DNA from: an uncultured Collinsella sp.
GTDB taxonomy: Bacteria; Actinomycetota; Coriobacteriia; Coriobacteriales; Coriobacteriaceae
NCBI GenBank assembly: GCA_958427355.1
Contig: CAUACA010000001.1
Location: 150,999 to 214,998, forward strand
Direction: 5' to 3'
DNA: 64,000 bases
Under the pieces are notes generated by a model that saw nothing but the letters and a program-made list of their open reading frames with translations, had not been told where the DNA came from and made no database searches. Positions 52,377 to 60,416 of the stretch are shown here, one piece after another. The position numbers and the translations under genes are program-made. Every line of letters starts with the position of its first letter. Within the stretch, counting starts at the first letter, position 1.

Positions 52377-53783
52377 ATGGCAGGAAACATGCAGGACAAC
52401 TTTGACGAGAACGGCAACCCCATCCGCTGCTCCTTCTGCGGAAAAGAGCAGGGCCAGGTTCGTCGCCTCGTAAAGGGTCCGACTAATATCTTTATCTGTG
52501 ACGAGTGCGTCGCCGCCTGCTCCGAGATCTTGGAGGAGTCGCTGGCTTCGGACTTTATGGACGCCGCCCGTAACGGCAAGCTGCCGGGCTTCCTCAACGA
52601 CCACGGCCAGGCTGCATCCCAACCCGCCGTGGACCCCGAGACCGAGGGCTTTGAGCTCGAGGACGACCGCCAGGTCATCACGCACGTGCCGACGCCGCAC
52701 GAGATCTATGACGAGCTTTCGGCCTATGTCATGGGCCAGGAGGACGCCAAGCGCGCCATGTCGGTGGCCGTGTACAACCACTACCGCCGCGTGATCGAGG
52801 GCGGCGCCGCAGTGTCCGCTTTTGATGGCGGCATGGGCTCGCAGTTCGATGACGATATGGACGAGGTAGAGCTCGCCAAGTCCAACATCCTGCTGCTCGG
52901 TCCCACCGGTACCGGCAAGACCCTGCTCGCCCAGACGCTCGCGCGCATCCTCGAGGTGCCGTTTGCCATCGCCGATGCCACCGCGCTCACCGAGGCCGGC
53001 TATGTGGGCGAGGACGTGGAGAACATCCTGCTCAAGCTCATCAACGCCGCCGATGGCGACATTGAGCGCGCGCAGGTCGGCATTATCTACGTGGACGAGA
53101 TCGACAAGATCGCCCGCAAGGCCGAGAACCTCTCCATTACCCGCGATGTTTCGGGCGAGGGCGTTCAGCAGGCGCTGCTTAAGATCCTTGAGGGCACGGT
53201 GGCAAGCGTTCCGCCCACCGGGGGCCGCAAGCATCCCCAGCAGGAGCTGCTGCAGATCGACACGACCAACATCCTGTTCATTTGCGGCGGTGCCTTTGTG
53301 GGTCTGGACAAGATCATCGCCGATCGCGTGGGCAACAAGGGCGTGGGCTTTAACTCCGAGATCGCCGGCCCCACTTCGGTCGACGAGAACGACCTGCTGC
53401 GTCAGGTGCTTCCGCAGGACCTCAACGCCTTTGGCATGATCCCCGAGTTTGTGGGACGTACGCCCGTCGTCACCCAGACGCAGGCGCTCGACGAGGACGA
53501 CCTGGTGTCGATCCTGACTGAGCCCAAGAACGCCGTGGTGCGCCAGTACCGCAAGATGTTCCAGCTCGAGGACGTTGAGCTTGAGTTCGAGGACGCCGCC
53601 CTGCACGAGATCGCCCGCATGGCACTCGCCCGCAAGACCGGCGCCCGCGGCCTGCGCTCCATCTGCGAGGACGTGCTGCAGCAGACGATGTTCGACCTCC
53701 CTAGCGAGGAGGGTGTCGTCAAGGTCATCGTGACCGAAGCCTCCGTAAAGGGCGAAGAACAGCCCCAGCGCATCTACGGCTAA
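52377..53783 (+). CDS. clpX: Clp protease ATP-binding subunit ClpX
   Basis: 468 residues. The N-terminal zinc-binding domain has CSFCGKEQ and [10 protein letters not shown]. Walker A is [15 protein letters not shown] near residue 178, Walker B is [11 protein letters not shown], and [20 protein letters not shown] is the pore and sensor region. ClpX unfolds substrates and threads them into ClpP. Coupled to clpP; a bidirectional terminator follows. Confidence 0.95.
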   Translation: MAGNMQDNFDENGNPIRCSFCGKEQGQVRRLVKGPTNIFICDECVAACSEILEESLASDFMDAARNGKLPGFLNDHGQAASQPAVDPETEGFELEDDRQVITHVPTPHEIYDELSAYVMGQEDAKRAMSVAVYNHYRRVIEGGAAVSAFDGGMGSQFDDDMDEVELAKSNILLLGPTGTGKTLLAQTLARILEVPFAIADATALTEAGYVGEDVENILLKLINAADGDIERAQVGIIYVDEIDKIARKAENLSITRDVSGEGVQQALLKILEGTVASVPPTGGRKHPQQELLQIDTTNILFICGGAFVGLDKIIADRVGNKGVGFNSEIAGPTSVDENDLLRQVLPQDLNAFGMIPEFVGRTPVVTQTQALDEDDLVSILTEPKNAVVRQYRKMFQLEDVELEFEDAALHEIARMALARKTGARGLRSICEDVLQQTMFDLPSEEGVVKVIVTEASVKGEEQPQRIYG

Positions 53784-53805
53784 ACCAGCCAAAAACGTGC
53801 TTGCA

Positions 53806-53843
53806 AATAGCCTCCGACCACCCGCGGTCGGAGGCTATTTTAT
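53806..53843. terminator. Terminator of clpX
   Basis: AAATAGCCTCCGACC (53806-53820) pairs perfectly with GGTCGGAGGCTATTT (53827-53841), loop ACCCGC, then TTATATATA. Confidence 0.92.
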
Positions 53844-53933
53844 ATATACGCAATAACCCCAACTACCTGTGTTATTCTGTGTGTTTGTTTAAGCCTCAGC
53901 GAAGTCGTTCAGACTGAAGTAATCGATACCTAA

Positions 53934-53989
53934 GGGAAGGAATGCAGACCCTGTCGGGCCTACATTCCTTCCCGGCGGGACAGGGAGAG
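53934..53989 (+). promoter_or_regulatory. Pseudoknot-like leader overlapping the valS ribosome binding site
   Basis: GGGAAGGAATG (53934-53944) pairs with CATTCCTTCCC (53963-53973), an 11-bp perfect stem. Its 18-base loop contains CCCTGTC (53949-53955), which is complementary to GACAGGG (53979-53985) just downstream. That second strand overlaps the valS Shine-Dalgarno AGGGAGA, eight bases before the ATG at 53994. The arrangement is an H-type pseudoknot that would hide the ribosome binding site. No T-box sequence was found. Confidence 0.6.
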
Positions 53990-53993
53990 ATAT

Positions 53994-56690
53994 ATGGAAG
54001 AAATGCCCAAGAACTACGATCCGTCGACCAACGAGCCGGCGATCCTGCAGAAGTGGCTTGACGGCGGCTACTACAAGCGCCGCGAGGGCGTGGGCGACTG
54101 CACCGTCACCATTCCGCCTCCCAACGTGACCGGCAAGCTCCACATGGGTCACGCCACCGATGACTCCATCCAGGATGCCATCGTCCGTATGGCCCGCATG
54201 CGCGGCAAGTCCACGCGCTGGGTGCTGGGCACCGACCACGCCGGTATCGCCACGCAGACCAAGGTCGACAAGAAGCTCAAGAGCGAGGGCATTAGCCGCC
54301 TGGAGATTGGTCGCGACAAGTTTGTCGACGCCTGCTGGGACTGGACCCACGAGTACGGCGGCATCATCGTCGAGCAGATCAAGCGCATGGGCTGCTCCGT
54401 CGACTTCGACAACGAGCGCTTCACCATGGACGAGGACTATGCCCAGGCCGTGCGCAAGGTCTTCTGCGACTGGTACCACGACGGCCTGATCTATCGCGGC
54501 AAGCGCATCGTCAACTGGTGCCCCAACTGCACCACCGCCATCTCGGACGACGAGGCCGAGTACAAGGACGAGAAGGGCCACCTGTGGCACCTGCGCTACC
54601 CGCTGACCGAGCCGGTCAACGGCCAGGACTACATTGTCGTCGCCACCACGCGCCCCGAGACCATGCTCGGCGACACGGGCGTCGCCGTTTCCCCGAAGGA
54701 TCCCGAGAAAGCCGCCTTTGTGGGTAAGACCGTCAAGCTCCCCATCGTCGACCGCGAGATCCCCATCTTTGAGGATTGGCACGTCGACGCCAACTTTGGT
54801 TCCGGCTTTGTTAAGGTCACCCCGGCCCACGACCCCAACGATTACGCCATGGGTCAGGCTCACGATCTGCCGCAGATTAACATCTTCGACGAGCACGCAG
54901 TGGTCGTCGAGGGCTACGGCGAGTTCACCGGCATGAATCGCGACGAGTGCCGCGAGGCCGTCATCAAGTGGTTCGAGGAGCACGACCTGCTCGACCACGT
55001 CGAGGACCTCGACCACTCCGTCATGCATTGCTACCGTTGCGACTCCGCGCTGGAGCCGTGGCTGTCCGAGCAGTGGTTCGTCGCCGTCGACAAGCTCAAG
55101 GGGCCGGCGCTCGACGCTGTCAACTCCGGCAAGGTCACCTTCCACCCCGTGCGCTGGACGCAGACCTACACCACCTGGATGGAGAACCTTAAGGACTGGT
55201 GCATCAGCCGCCAGCTGTGGTGGGGTCACCGCATTCCCGTGTTCTACTGCGAGGACTGCGGCTGGGAGGATGCCCTGACCGAGGACACCGACGTGTGCCC
55301 CAAGTGCGGCGGCCATCACGTGCATCAGGACGAGAACGTGCTGGACACCTGGTTCAGCTCGCAACTGTGGACCTTTGCCACGCAGGGCTGGCCGCAAAAG
55401 CCCGAGCTGCTCGAGGGTCATCACCCCACGACGGCACTCGTCACCGCGCGCGACATCATCGCGCTGTGGGTCGCCCGCATGGTCATGAGCTCGCTGTACT
55501 TCCTGGACGAGGTGCCGTTTAAGGACGTCGTCATCTACCCGACGATCCTGGCCAAAGACGGCAGCCGCATGTCCAAGTCCAAGGGCAACGGCGTTGACCC
55601 CATGGACCTCATCGGTATGTACGGCGCCGACGCCATGCGCTTCAACCTGCTTACGCTGTGCACCAACAACCAGGATGTTAAGTTCGACGCGAACATCGAC
55701 AAGAAGACCAAGAAGCTCATCGACAGCCCGCGTACCGACCAGGCCAAGAGCTTTGTGACCAAGATCTGGAACGCTAGCCGCTTCCTGCTCATGAACATGG
55801 AGGGCTACACGCCCGGCGAGCCTGTCGTGGAGACGCCGGCCGACGCCTGGATGTTCAGCCGCCTGGCCAAGGCCGTGAAGATGGTCACCGAGGGCATCGA
55901 GAACTACACCTTTGGTGACATGGCTCGCGGCGTGCAGCAGTTCTTCTGGAACGAGGTCTGCGACTGGTACGTCGAGGTCACCAAGGCCCGCCTGAAGGGC
56001 GAGGGCCGTCTGCAGGCTCAGCGTAACCTGATCTTTGTGCTCGATACCTCCATTCGCCTGATGCACCCGCTTATGCCGTTCGTTACCGAGGAGATTTGGG
56101 ACAACATGCCGGCAAGCGTGCTCGACCTGGACGCCGAGGGCAACGTGGACCGCGCCGAGGCACTTATGATCGCCAAGTGGCCGGAGCCCGCCGACTACGC
56201 CAAGTACGTCGATGAGCCCGCTGAGCGCGCGTTTGAGCTGTGCCGCACCGTAGTGTCTGCCGCCCGCGCTACGCGTTCGCGTTATCGCTTGAGCCCCAAG
56301 GCCGAGCTCGACGTGGTTGTGCGCGCCGGTGCCGAGGACATCGAGAAGCTCGAGAGCCTGCGCTCGACCATTGAGCCGCTGGCCAACACCGCTTCGCTGG
56401 TCATGGGTACTGACGTTGAGAAGCCGGCTGCGAGCATCGCCGTGGTCGACAGCGGCGTCGAGGTCTTTGTGGTGCTCGAAGGCAAGGTTGACCTTTCGGC
56501 CGAGAAGGCGCGCCTGGAGAAGGAGATCGCCGCGGTCCAGAAGGAGCTCGCCGGCTGCGAGAAGACGCTCGCCAACGAGGGCTTTGTGGCTAAGGCCGCG
56601 CCCGCGGTGGTCCAGAAGAAGAGGGACCGTGCAGCTGAGCTCAAGGAGATCCTGGCGGCGCTGACTGCTCAGGTTGCTGACTTCTCGTAA
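53994..56690 (+). CDS. valS: Valyl-tRNA synthetase
   Basis: 898 residues. The class I HIGH motif reads HMGHA in PPPNVTGKLHMGHATDDS, and KMSKS reads RMSKSKGN in AKDGSRMSKSKGNGVDPMDL. The editing domain contains ATTRPETMLGDTGVAV, and zinc-type cysteine pairs occur near residues 420-440 (CEDCGWED, CPKCGGHH). The C-terminal coiled coil (KVDLSAEKARLEKEIAAVQK) is the ValS tRNA-binding arm. It charges tRNA-Val. A leader structure may control its translation. Confidence 0.95.
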   Translation: MEEMPKNYDPSTNEPAILQKWLDGGYYKRREGVGDCTVTIPPPNVTGKLHMGHATDDSIQDAIVRMARMRGKSTRWVLGTDHAGIATQTKVDKKLKSEGISRLEIGRDKFVDACWDWTHEYGGIIVEQIKRMGCSVDFDNERFTMDEDYAQAVRKVFCDWYHDGLIYRGKRIVNWCPNCTTAISDDEAEYKDEKGHLWHLRYPLTEPVNGQDYIVVATTRPETMLGDTGVAVSPKDPEKAAFVGKTVKLPIVDREIPIFEDWHVDANFGSGFVKVTPAHDPNDYAMGQAHDLPQINIFDEHAVVVEGYGEFTGMNRDECREAVIKWFEEHDLLDHVEDLDHSVMHCYRCDSALEPWLSEQWFVAVDKLKGPALDAVNSGKVTFHPVRWTQTYTTWMENLKDWCISRQLWWGHRIPVFYCEDCGWEDALTEDTDVCPKCGGHHVHQDENVLDTWFSSQLWTFATQGWPQKPELLEGHHPTTALVTARDIIALWVARMVMSSLYFLDEVPFKDVVIYPTILAKDGSRMSKSKGNGVDPMDLIGMYGADAMRFNLLTLCTNNQDVKFDANIDKKTKKLIDSPRTDQAKSFVTKIWNASRFLLMNMEGYTPGEPVVETPADAWMFSRLAKAVKMVTEGIENYTFGDMARGVQQFFWNEVCDWYVEVTKARLKGEGRLQAQRNLIFVLDTSIRLMHPLMPFVTEEIWDNMPASVLDLDAEGNVDRAEALMIAKWPEPADYAKYVDEPAERAFELCRTVVSAARATRSRYRLSPKAELDVVVRAGAEDIEKLESLRSTIEPLANTASLVMGTDVEKPAASIAVVDSGVEVFVVLEGKVDLSAEKARLEKEIAAVQKELAGCEKTLANEGFVAKAAPAVVQKKRDRAAELKEILAALTAQVADFS

Positions 56691-56700
56691 GGTTTACTGG

Positions 56701-56817
56701 GGGATGCGGTTTGGGGCTTTGCTCGCTACTGCGGACAGTCCTGCTCGCACGAAGGCCACATTAAGTGGCCTTCGGCTCGTGCGGAACTTGTATCGAGCAA
56801 AGCCCCAAACCGCTCCC
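56701..56817. repeat. 117-base cruciform-like hairpin element
   Basis: GCGGTTTGGGGCTTTGCTCG (56706-56725) pairs perfectly with the complement at 56794-56813; GGGA and TCCC extend it outward past one mismatch. Inside, GCACGAAGGCCAC faces GTGGCCTTC-GGC-TCGTGC, giving a second stem. It lies between valS and folC. The remaining 150 bases to folC hold a weak hairpin near 56917-56950 and the folC ribosome binding site. Confidence 0.75.
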
Positions 56818-56970
56818 AGGTCGTTTACGTGGTTGTATGCATCTGGTGTGTTAGGGCCACTGGGTTGTGGCCTTGATCTCACTGCAAAGCGGTGTTTGGC
56901 TGATATTTTGAATGGGAGGGGCTCGTTGTTTATTGCGGGCCTCTTTTTCTGTTATGGGGGACTTTGGTTT

Positions 56971-58314
56971 ATGCCTAAGCGTTCTGGGTCGTATTCTGTG
57001 CCGTTCTCGTTTGAGTTGCTTTCGTTTGGTGAGGCTGTGGGACTTGCTGCTGATACGGGGCGGATTTCTGGGGATGCTGGTCCTTTGCTCGAGACGGTTG
57101 TCGATATGCTCGATGAGCTGGGACGTCCGGACGAGTATTTCGATTGCATTCAGGTTGCCGGTACCAATGGCAAGACTTCGACCACGCGTTTTACGGCTGC
57201 CATCCTTCGCGGTGAGGGGTTGAAGACCGCACTGTATACGTCTCCGCAGTTGGTGCGCTATCCCGAGCGCATGGAGGTTGACGGGCGCGTTGTGAGCGAC
57301 GAGGCGTTTGCTCGTGGCGTTTCGGCCGCCGTCGAGGCGGGGCATCGCGTGAACGCTCGTCGTGTGGCGGTAGGGGAGCGCGCGTACACCATTACGCCGT
57401 TTGACCTGCTGACGGCTGCCGCGCTGGTGGTGTTTGCCGAGGCTGCAGTGGACGTTGCTGTGCTCGAGGTTGGCATGGGCGGACGCTGGGACGCCACGAG
57501 CGCGACCGATCCCGTCGCCGTTGCCATTACGGGCATTGGGCTCGATCACACACGTATTTTGGGCGACACGCTCGAGGCTATTGCGGGGGAGAAGGCTGCT
57601 GTTATTAAGCCTGGGCGCTTGGTTGTGCTGGGCGAGGGCACGCATGAGGTGAGCGTTCAGCGTGTGATGGATGCCCGCTGCCGCGCGTGCGGCGTCGTGC
57701 CGCTCGTGGTGAGCCATGCCACGACTAAGGTGCCAGCGCATGTGGGCGACACGGTGGAGTTTAGCTGCACCACGCCGCGTGCGATCTATACGTCGAGCAT
57801 GGTCAAGCCGGCGTATCAGCCGCAGAATGCCGCGTGCGCGATTATGCTTTGCGAGGGGTACCTGGGTCGCGAGCTCGATCATGACAAGCTCGATGCTTCG
57901 CTTATGGGCTGCCCCACGCCGGGCCGCTTTGATGTTCTGGGAACCGATCCGCTCAAACTGATTGACGCCTGCCATAACCCCCAGAGCTGTGAGAACTTTG
58001 TGAGCGCGCTGGACGAGATCGACTCGTGCGTGGAGAATCGCCCCACGCTGCTGTGCGCCGCGCTGGCCGACAAGGATGTGGCGGGTATCGTCGATGTGCT
58101 GATCCCGGCCTTCCCGCGCGTGGTCGTAACCCAGACCGATTCCGATCGCGCCCTACCGGCAGAGGAGCTCGCCGCCCTGGTGGACGCGGACAAGCTTGCG
58201 GGCGTATACCCCAGCGTATCCGAGGCGCTCGCAGCCTTCGATGCCGCGGGCGAGCCTTTCGTAGCAGCCGGCACCATCACCCTAGCCGGCGAAGTTGCCG
58301 GTCTGCTCCGTTAA
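56971..58314 (+). CDS. folC: Bifunctional folylpolyglutamate synthase / dihydrofolate synthase
   Basis: 447 residues. The P loop is VAGTNGKTSTTRFTAAIL near residue 70. HEVGMGGRWDATSATDPVAV-like segment (VLEVGMGGRWDATSATDPVA) near residue 165 and GLDHTRILGDTLEAIAGEKA near residue 190 are FolC hallmarks, with DACHNPQS near residue 332. It adds glutamate to folates. The ATG at 56971 is nine bases after GGGGGA; a start further upstream would run through the hairpin element and was rejected. Confidence 0.9.
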   Translation: MPKRSGSYSVPFSFELLSFGEAVGLAADTGRISGDAGPLLETVVDMLDELGRPDEYFDCIQVAGTNGKTSTTRFTAAILRGEGLKTALYTSPQLVRYPERMEVDGRVVSDEAFARGVSAAVEAGHRVNARRVAVGERAYTITPFDLLTAAALVVFAEAAVDVAVLEVGMGGRWDATSATDPVAVAITGIGLDHTRILGDTLEAIAGEKAAVIKPGRLVVLGEGTHEVSVQRVMDARCRACGVVPLVVSHATTKVPAHVGDTVEFSCTTPRAIYTSSMVKPAYQPQNAACAIMLCEGYLGRELDHDKLDASLMGCPTPGRFDVLGTDPLKLIDACHNPQSCENFVSALDEIDSCVENRPTLLCAALADKDVAGIVDVLIPAFPRVVVTQTDSDRALPAEELAALVDADKLAGVYPSVSEALAAFDAAGEPFVAAGTITLAGEVAGLLR

Positions 58315-58328
58315 CCCATCCCCTCATC

Positions 58329-58395
58329 AGTTGCGGTGAAATAGGGACTGTTTTATGGGCTAGAAGCCTTGAACAGTCCCTATTTCACCGCAACT
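58329..58395. repeat. Dispersed hairpin repeat, copy 6 (inner type GGGACTGTT)
   Basis: 24-bp perfect arms at 58329-58352 and 58372-58395 around a 19-base loop. It lies between the convergent ends of folC and the minus-strand peptidase gene, where it could act as a two-way terminator. Confidence 0.9.
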
Positions 58396-58419
58396 TAGTT
58401 TGGGGACTTGGGGACCAGG

Positions 58420-59508
58420 CTAGCCTAGGCGGACTGGGTCGTGGGGGTAGGCGTTGAGAATCTCGACGCCGGACTCGGTGACCAGGGCAAGGTCCTCGAT
58501 GCGGACGCCGGTGCGGCCGGGGAGGTAGATGCCCGGCTCGATGGAGAACGTCATGCCCGGCTCTACGACCTGCTCGTTGACGAGCGAAACATCGCCTGGC
58601 TCGTGGTCCTGCAGGCCGATCGAGTGGCCCAGGCGATGAGTAAAGTACTGCCCATAGCCCGCATCCTCGATTACGTCGCGCGCGGCGCGGTCCAGGTCGC
58701 ACATGCGCACGCCCGGTGCGATGAGCGCCTCGGCGGCCTCGTTGGCGCGGCGCACGATGTCGTAGATGCGTGCGGTCTCCTCGTCCGGCTCTCCCCAAAA
58801 GAACGTGCGCGTCATGTCCGAGCAGTAGTTGCGATGACGCCCGCCAATGTCGAACAGCACCACGTCACCGCGCTTGAGTACGGTGCCGTCGGGCTCGTGA
58901 TGCGGGTCGCCGGCGTTAGCGCCAAAGCTCACGATGGGCGGAAAGCTAAAGCCCTCGCAGTCGTGTTTGCGGTACAGGCCGAGCATCTGGTCGGCAATCT
59001 CGCGCTCCGTCACGCCCCCGTGAACGAGCTTGATGGCGTCGGCCATCACGGTGTCGTTGGCGGCCGAGGACACACGCATGAGCTCCTGCTCGGCGGCATC
59101 CTTGTGGGTGCGTGCGGCGGTGACGGCAAAGTCGCCCAGGAAGAACTCGCTCGCGGCGTGGCGCTCCATGAGCGGCATCAAAAAGCCGGAACGCATGACG
59201 GTATCGATGCCTAGCAGTTTGGTCGGATCGACCTCGCGAGCGATGGCGTCGGCCACGATGTCGGTATCGGTGTGGTAGGCAACGCGCGCATTGTCGTACT
59301 CGGGCAGCTGATGCAGCGCGTTGACCAGGATTACTGGCTCGCTTCCGCGCGCGAGCAGCACGCCACAAAAACGCTCGAACATATCGGCATAAAAGCCGGT
59401 CAGGTAATAAATCGACCACGGGTCGTTTACGAGCAGTTGCGCGCCGGGGTGCTGAGCCTCGAGCGCATCGAGCACGCGCGCCACACGCTGGTCATCGACA
59501 TGTGCCAT
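58420..59508 (-). CDS. Xaa-Pro aminopeptidase/dipeptidase family protein (M24)
   Basis: 362 residues. The N-terminal creatinase-like domain (residues 1-130: NDPWSIYYLTGFYADMFERF) is followed by the pita-bread metallopeptidase domain with metal ligands in VVLFDIGGRHRNYCSDMTRT (two aspartates), HRLGHSIGLQDHEPG (histidine), then MTFSIEPGIYLPGRTGVRIE (glutamates). It cleaves X-Pro peptide bonds in the cytoplasm using two metal ions. The start ATG is preceded by AAAGGATG on the minus strand. Copies of the dispersed hairpin repeat lie on both sides. Confidence 0.9.
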   Translation of the reverse strand: MAHVDDQRVARVLDALEAQHPGAQLLVNDPWSIYYLTGFYADMFERFCGVLLARGSEPVILVNALHQLPEYDNARVAYHTDTDIVADAIAREVDPTKLLGIDTVMRSGFLMPLMERHAASEFFLGDFAVTAARTHKDAAEQELMRVSSAANDTVMADAIKLVHGGVTEREIADQMLGLYRKHDCEGFSFPPIVSFGANAGDPHHEPDGTVLKRGDVVLFDIGGRHRNYCSDMTRTFFWGEPDEETARIYDIVRRANEAAEALIAPGVRMCDLDRAARDVIEDAGYGQYFTHRLGHSIGLQDHEPGDVSLVNEQVVEPGMTFSIEPGIYLPGRTGVRIEDLALVTESGVEILNAYPHDPVRLG

Positions 59509-59558
59509 GAAACATCCTTTCGCTAGGTTGCCACCATGGTAGCCCATACGTACCCTCA

Positions 59559-59628
59559 TGAGTTGCGGTGAAATACGGACTGTTGAGCGACTCCAGCCGG
59601 TTAACAGTCCGTATTTCACCGCAACTCA
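59559..59628. repeat. Dispersed hairpin repeat, copy 7 (inner type CGGACTGTT)
   Basis: 26-bp perfect arms at 59559-59584 and 59603-59628 around an 18-base loop. It lies 50 bases upstream of the peptidase start and, with copy 6, brackets that gene. Confidence 0.9.
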
Positions 59629-59688
59629 GGTGGGGGAATGGACGTAGCAGCGAAAGTAGTCAAAAAGCCTTGTGCCGAATTAGCATGT

Positions 59689-59848
59689 TTTCAAAACTAT
59701 GCCGGATTACGGCGCTGGATTGCTCTTGGCTGACCATGACTGAAATTGCAAAAATGAAACCGCAGGTAGATGGGCTGGCGAAAATCGAAAATGGTCGGTG
59801 TGGTTGGTGGTTATCGATTTAGCCCCGTAAACCGGCATAGTTTTGAAA
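59689..59848. repeat. 17-bp inverted repeats bounding 126 bases of non-coding DNA
   Basis: TTTCAAAACTATGCCGG (59689-59705) and its exact complement (59832-59848) lie between hairpin copies 7 and 8 in the 506-base gap 59509-60014. The interior has no convincing reading frame. The layout resembles a small non-autonomous element, but no target duplication is evident. Confidence 0.5.
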
Positions 59849-59890
59849 TGGCACCAATATGGCAACAGCCTTAAATCTGATTCAAAAGAA

Positions 59891-59957
59891 AGTTGCGGTG
59901 GAATAGTTCCTGGATGTCGGGGTTTTGGCGGAAAGCAGGAACTATTTCACCGCAACT
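59891..59957. repeat. Dispersed hairpin repeat, copy 8 (inner type GTTCC)
   Basis: 22-bp arms at 59891-59912 and 59936-59957 with one G-T position (GTGGAATA against TATTTCAC), around a 23-base loop. It lies just beyond the stop of the DUF1667 gene. Confidence 0.88.
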
Positions 59958-60014
59958 GAGGAGGGGCGGGTGGATGGCGGGGTAGTTAAAAGAGCTCCGT
60001 CCCAAATGAGCTAC

Positions 60015-60413
60015 CTAGGCCTGGTCGATGTCCATGCTGGCGATTAGGTTGATGTTGGTGTCTAGGAGGTTCTCTAGCACGACGTCGCCCATGCGGATGG
60101 GGGCTTTGACCACTAGTCCGCGGATGAGGGCCATGGCTTGGGCGTGGAGTTCTAGCGGGATGGCTTCGGCGGTGCGTACGGGGAGCAGGGCTTCGTCGCC
60201 GCCAGATACTGCCACGGTCGTCGTGAGCACGCGCATGGGGCAGGTGAGCTCCTGATGTGCGAATTTATCGCCGCGCGGGCAGTTGTTGCCGGTTACGGAG
60301 CGCACTTCCACCACGGCGCCATTAGCGCCGCGCTCCACCTCTACGGTCAGAAGGCATTCGGATGGGCAGGTCGTGCAGTTGAACTGCAGCGTTTCGATCA
60401 CGATACCGCTCAT
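60015..60413 (-). CDS. DUF1667 protein
   Basis: 132 residues with conserved cysteines in FNCTTCPSECLLTV, GNNCPRGDKFAHQELTCPMR and a following VLTTTV. The family is encoded next to glycerol-3-phosphate dehydrogenase and its FAD/NAD partner in many anaerobes, where it probably acts as a small iron-sulfur electron carrier or subunit. It starts 3 bases after the stop of the gene above it on the minus strand, so the three genes are one operon. Confidence 0.82.
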   Translation of the reverse strand: MSGIVIETLQFNCTTCPSECLLTVEVERGANGAVVEVRSVTGNNCPRGDKFAHQELTCPMRVLTTTVAVSGGDEALLPVRTAEAIPLELHAQAMALIRGLVVKAPIRMGDVVLENLLDTNINLIASMDIDQA

Positions 60414-60416
60414 AGT

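Noticed and set aside
53881..53993. T-box riboswitch before valS
   Set aside because: The conserved 14-base T-box sequence and a specifier stem could not be found in the leader.
59568..59822. Small protein gene between the peptidase and DUF1667 genes
   Set aside because: It begins inside hairpin copy 7 and its N-terminal residues are just translated repeat; no ribosome binding site or domain.
18862..59957. The eight hairpins as ordinary rho-independent terminators
   Set aside because: Most lack a T-tract, several lie after a separate good terminator, and the arm sequences are shared between unrelated sites. Copy 3 may still double as one.
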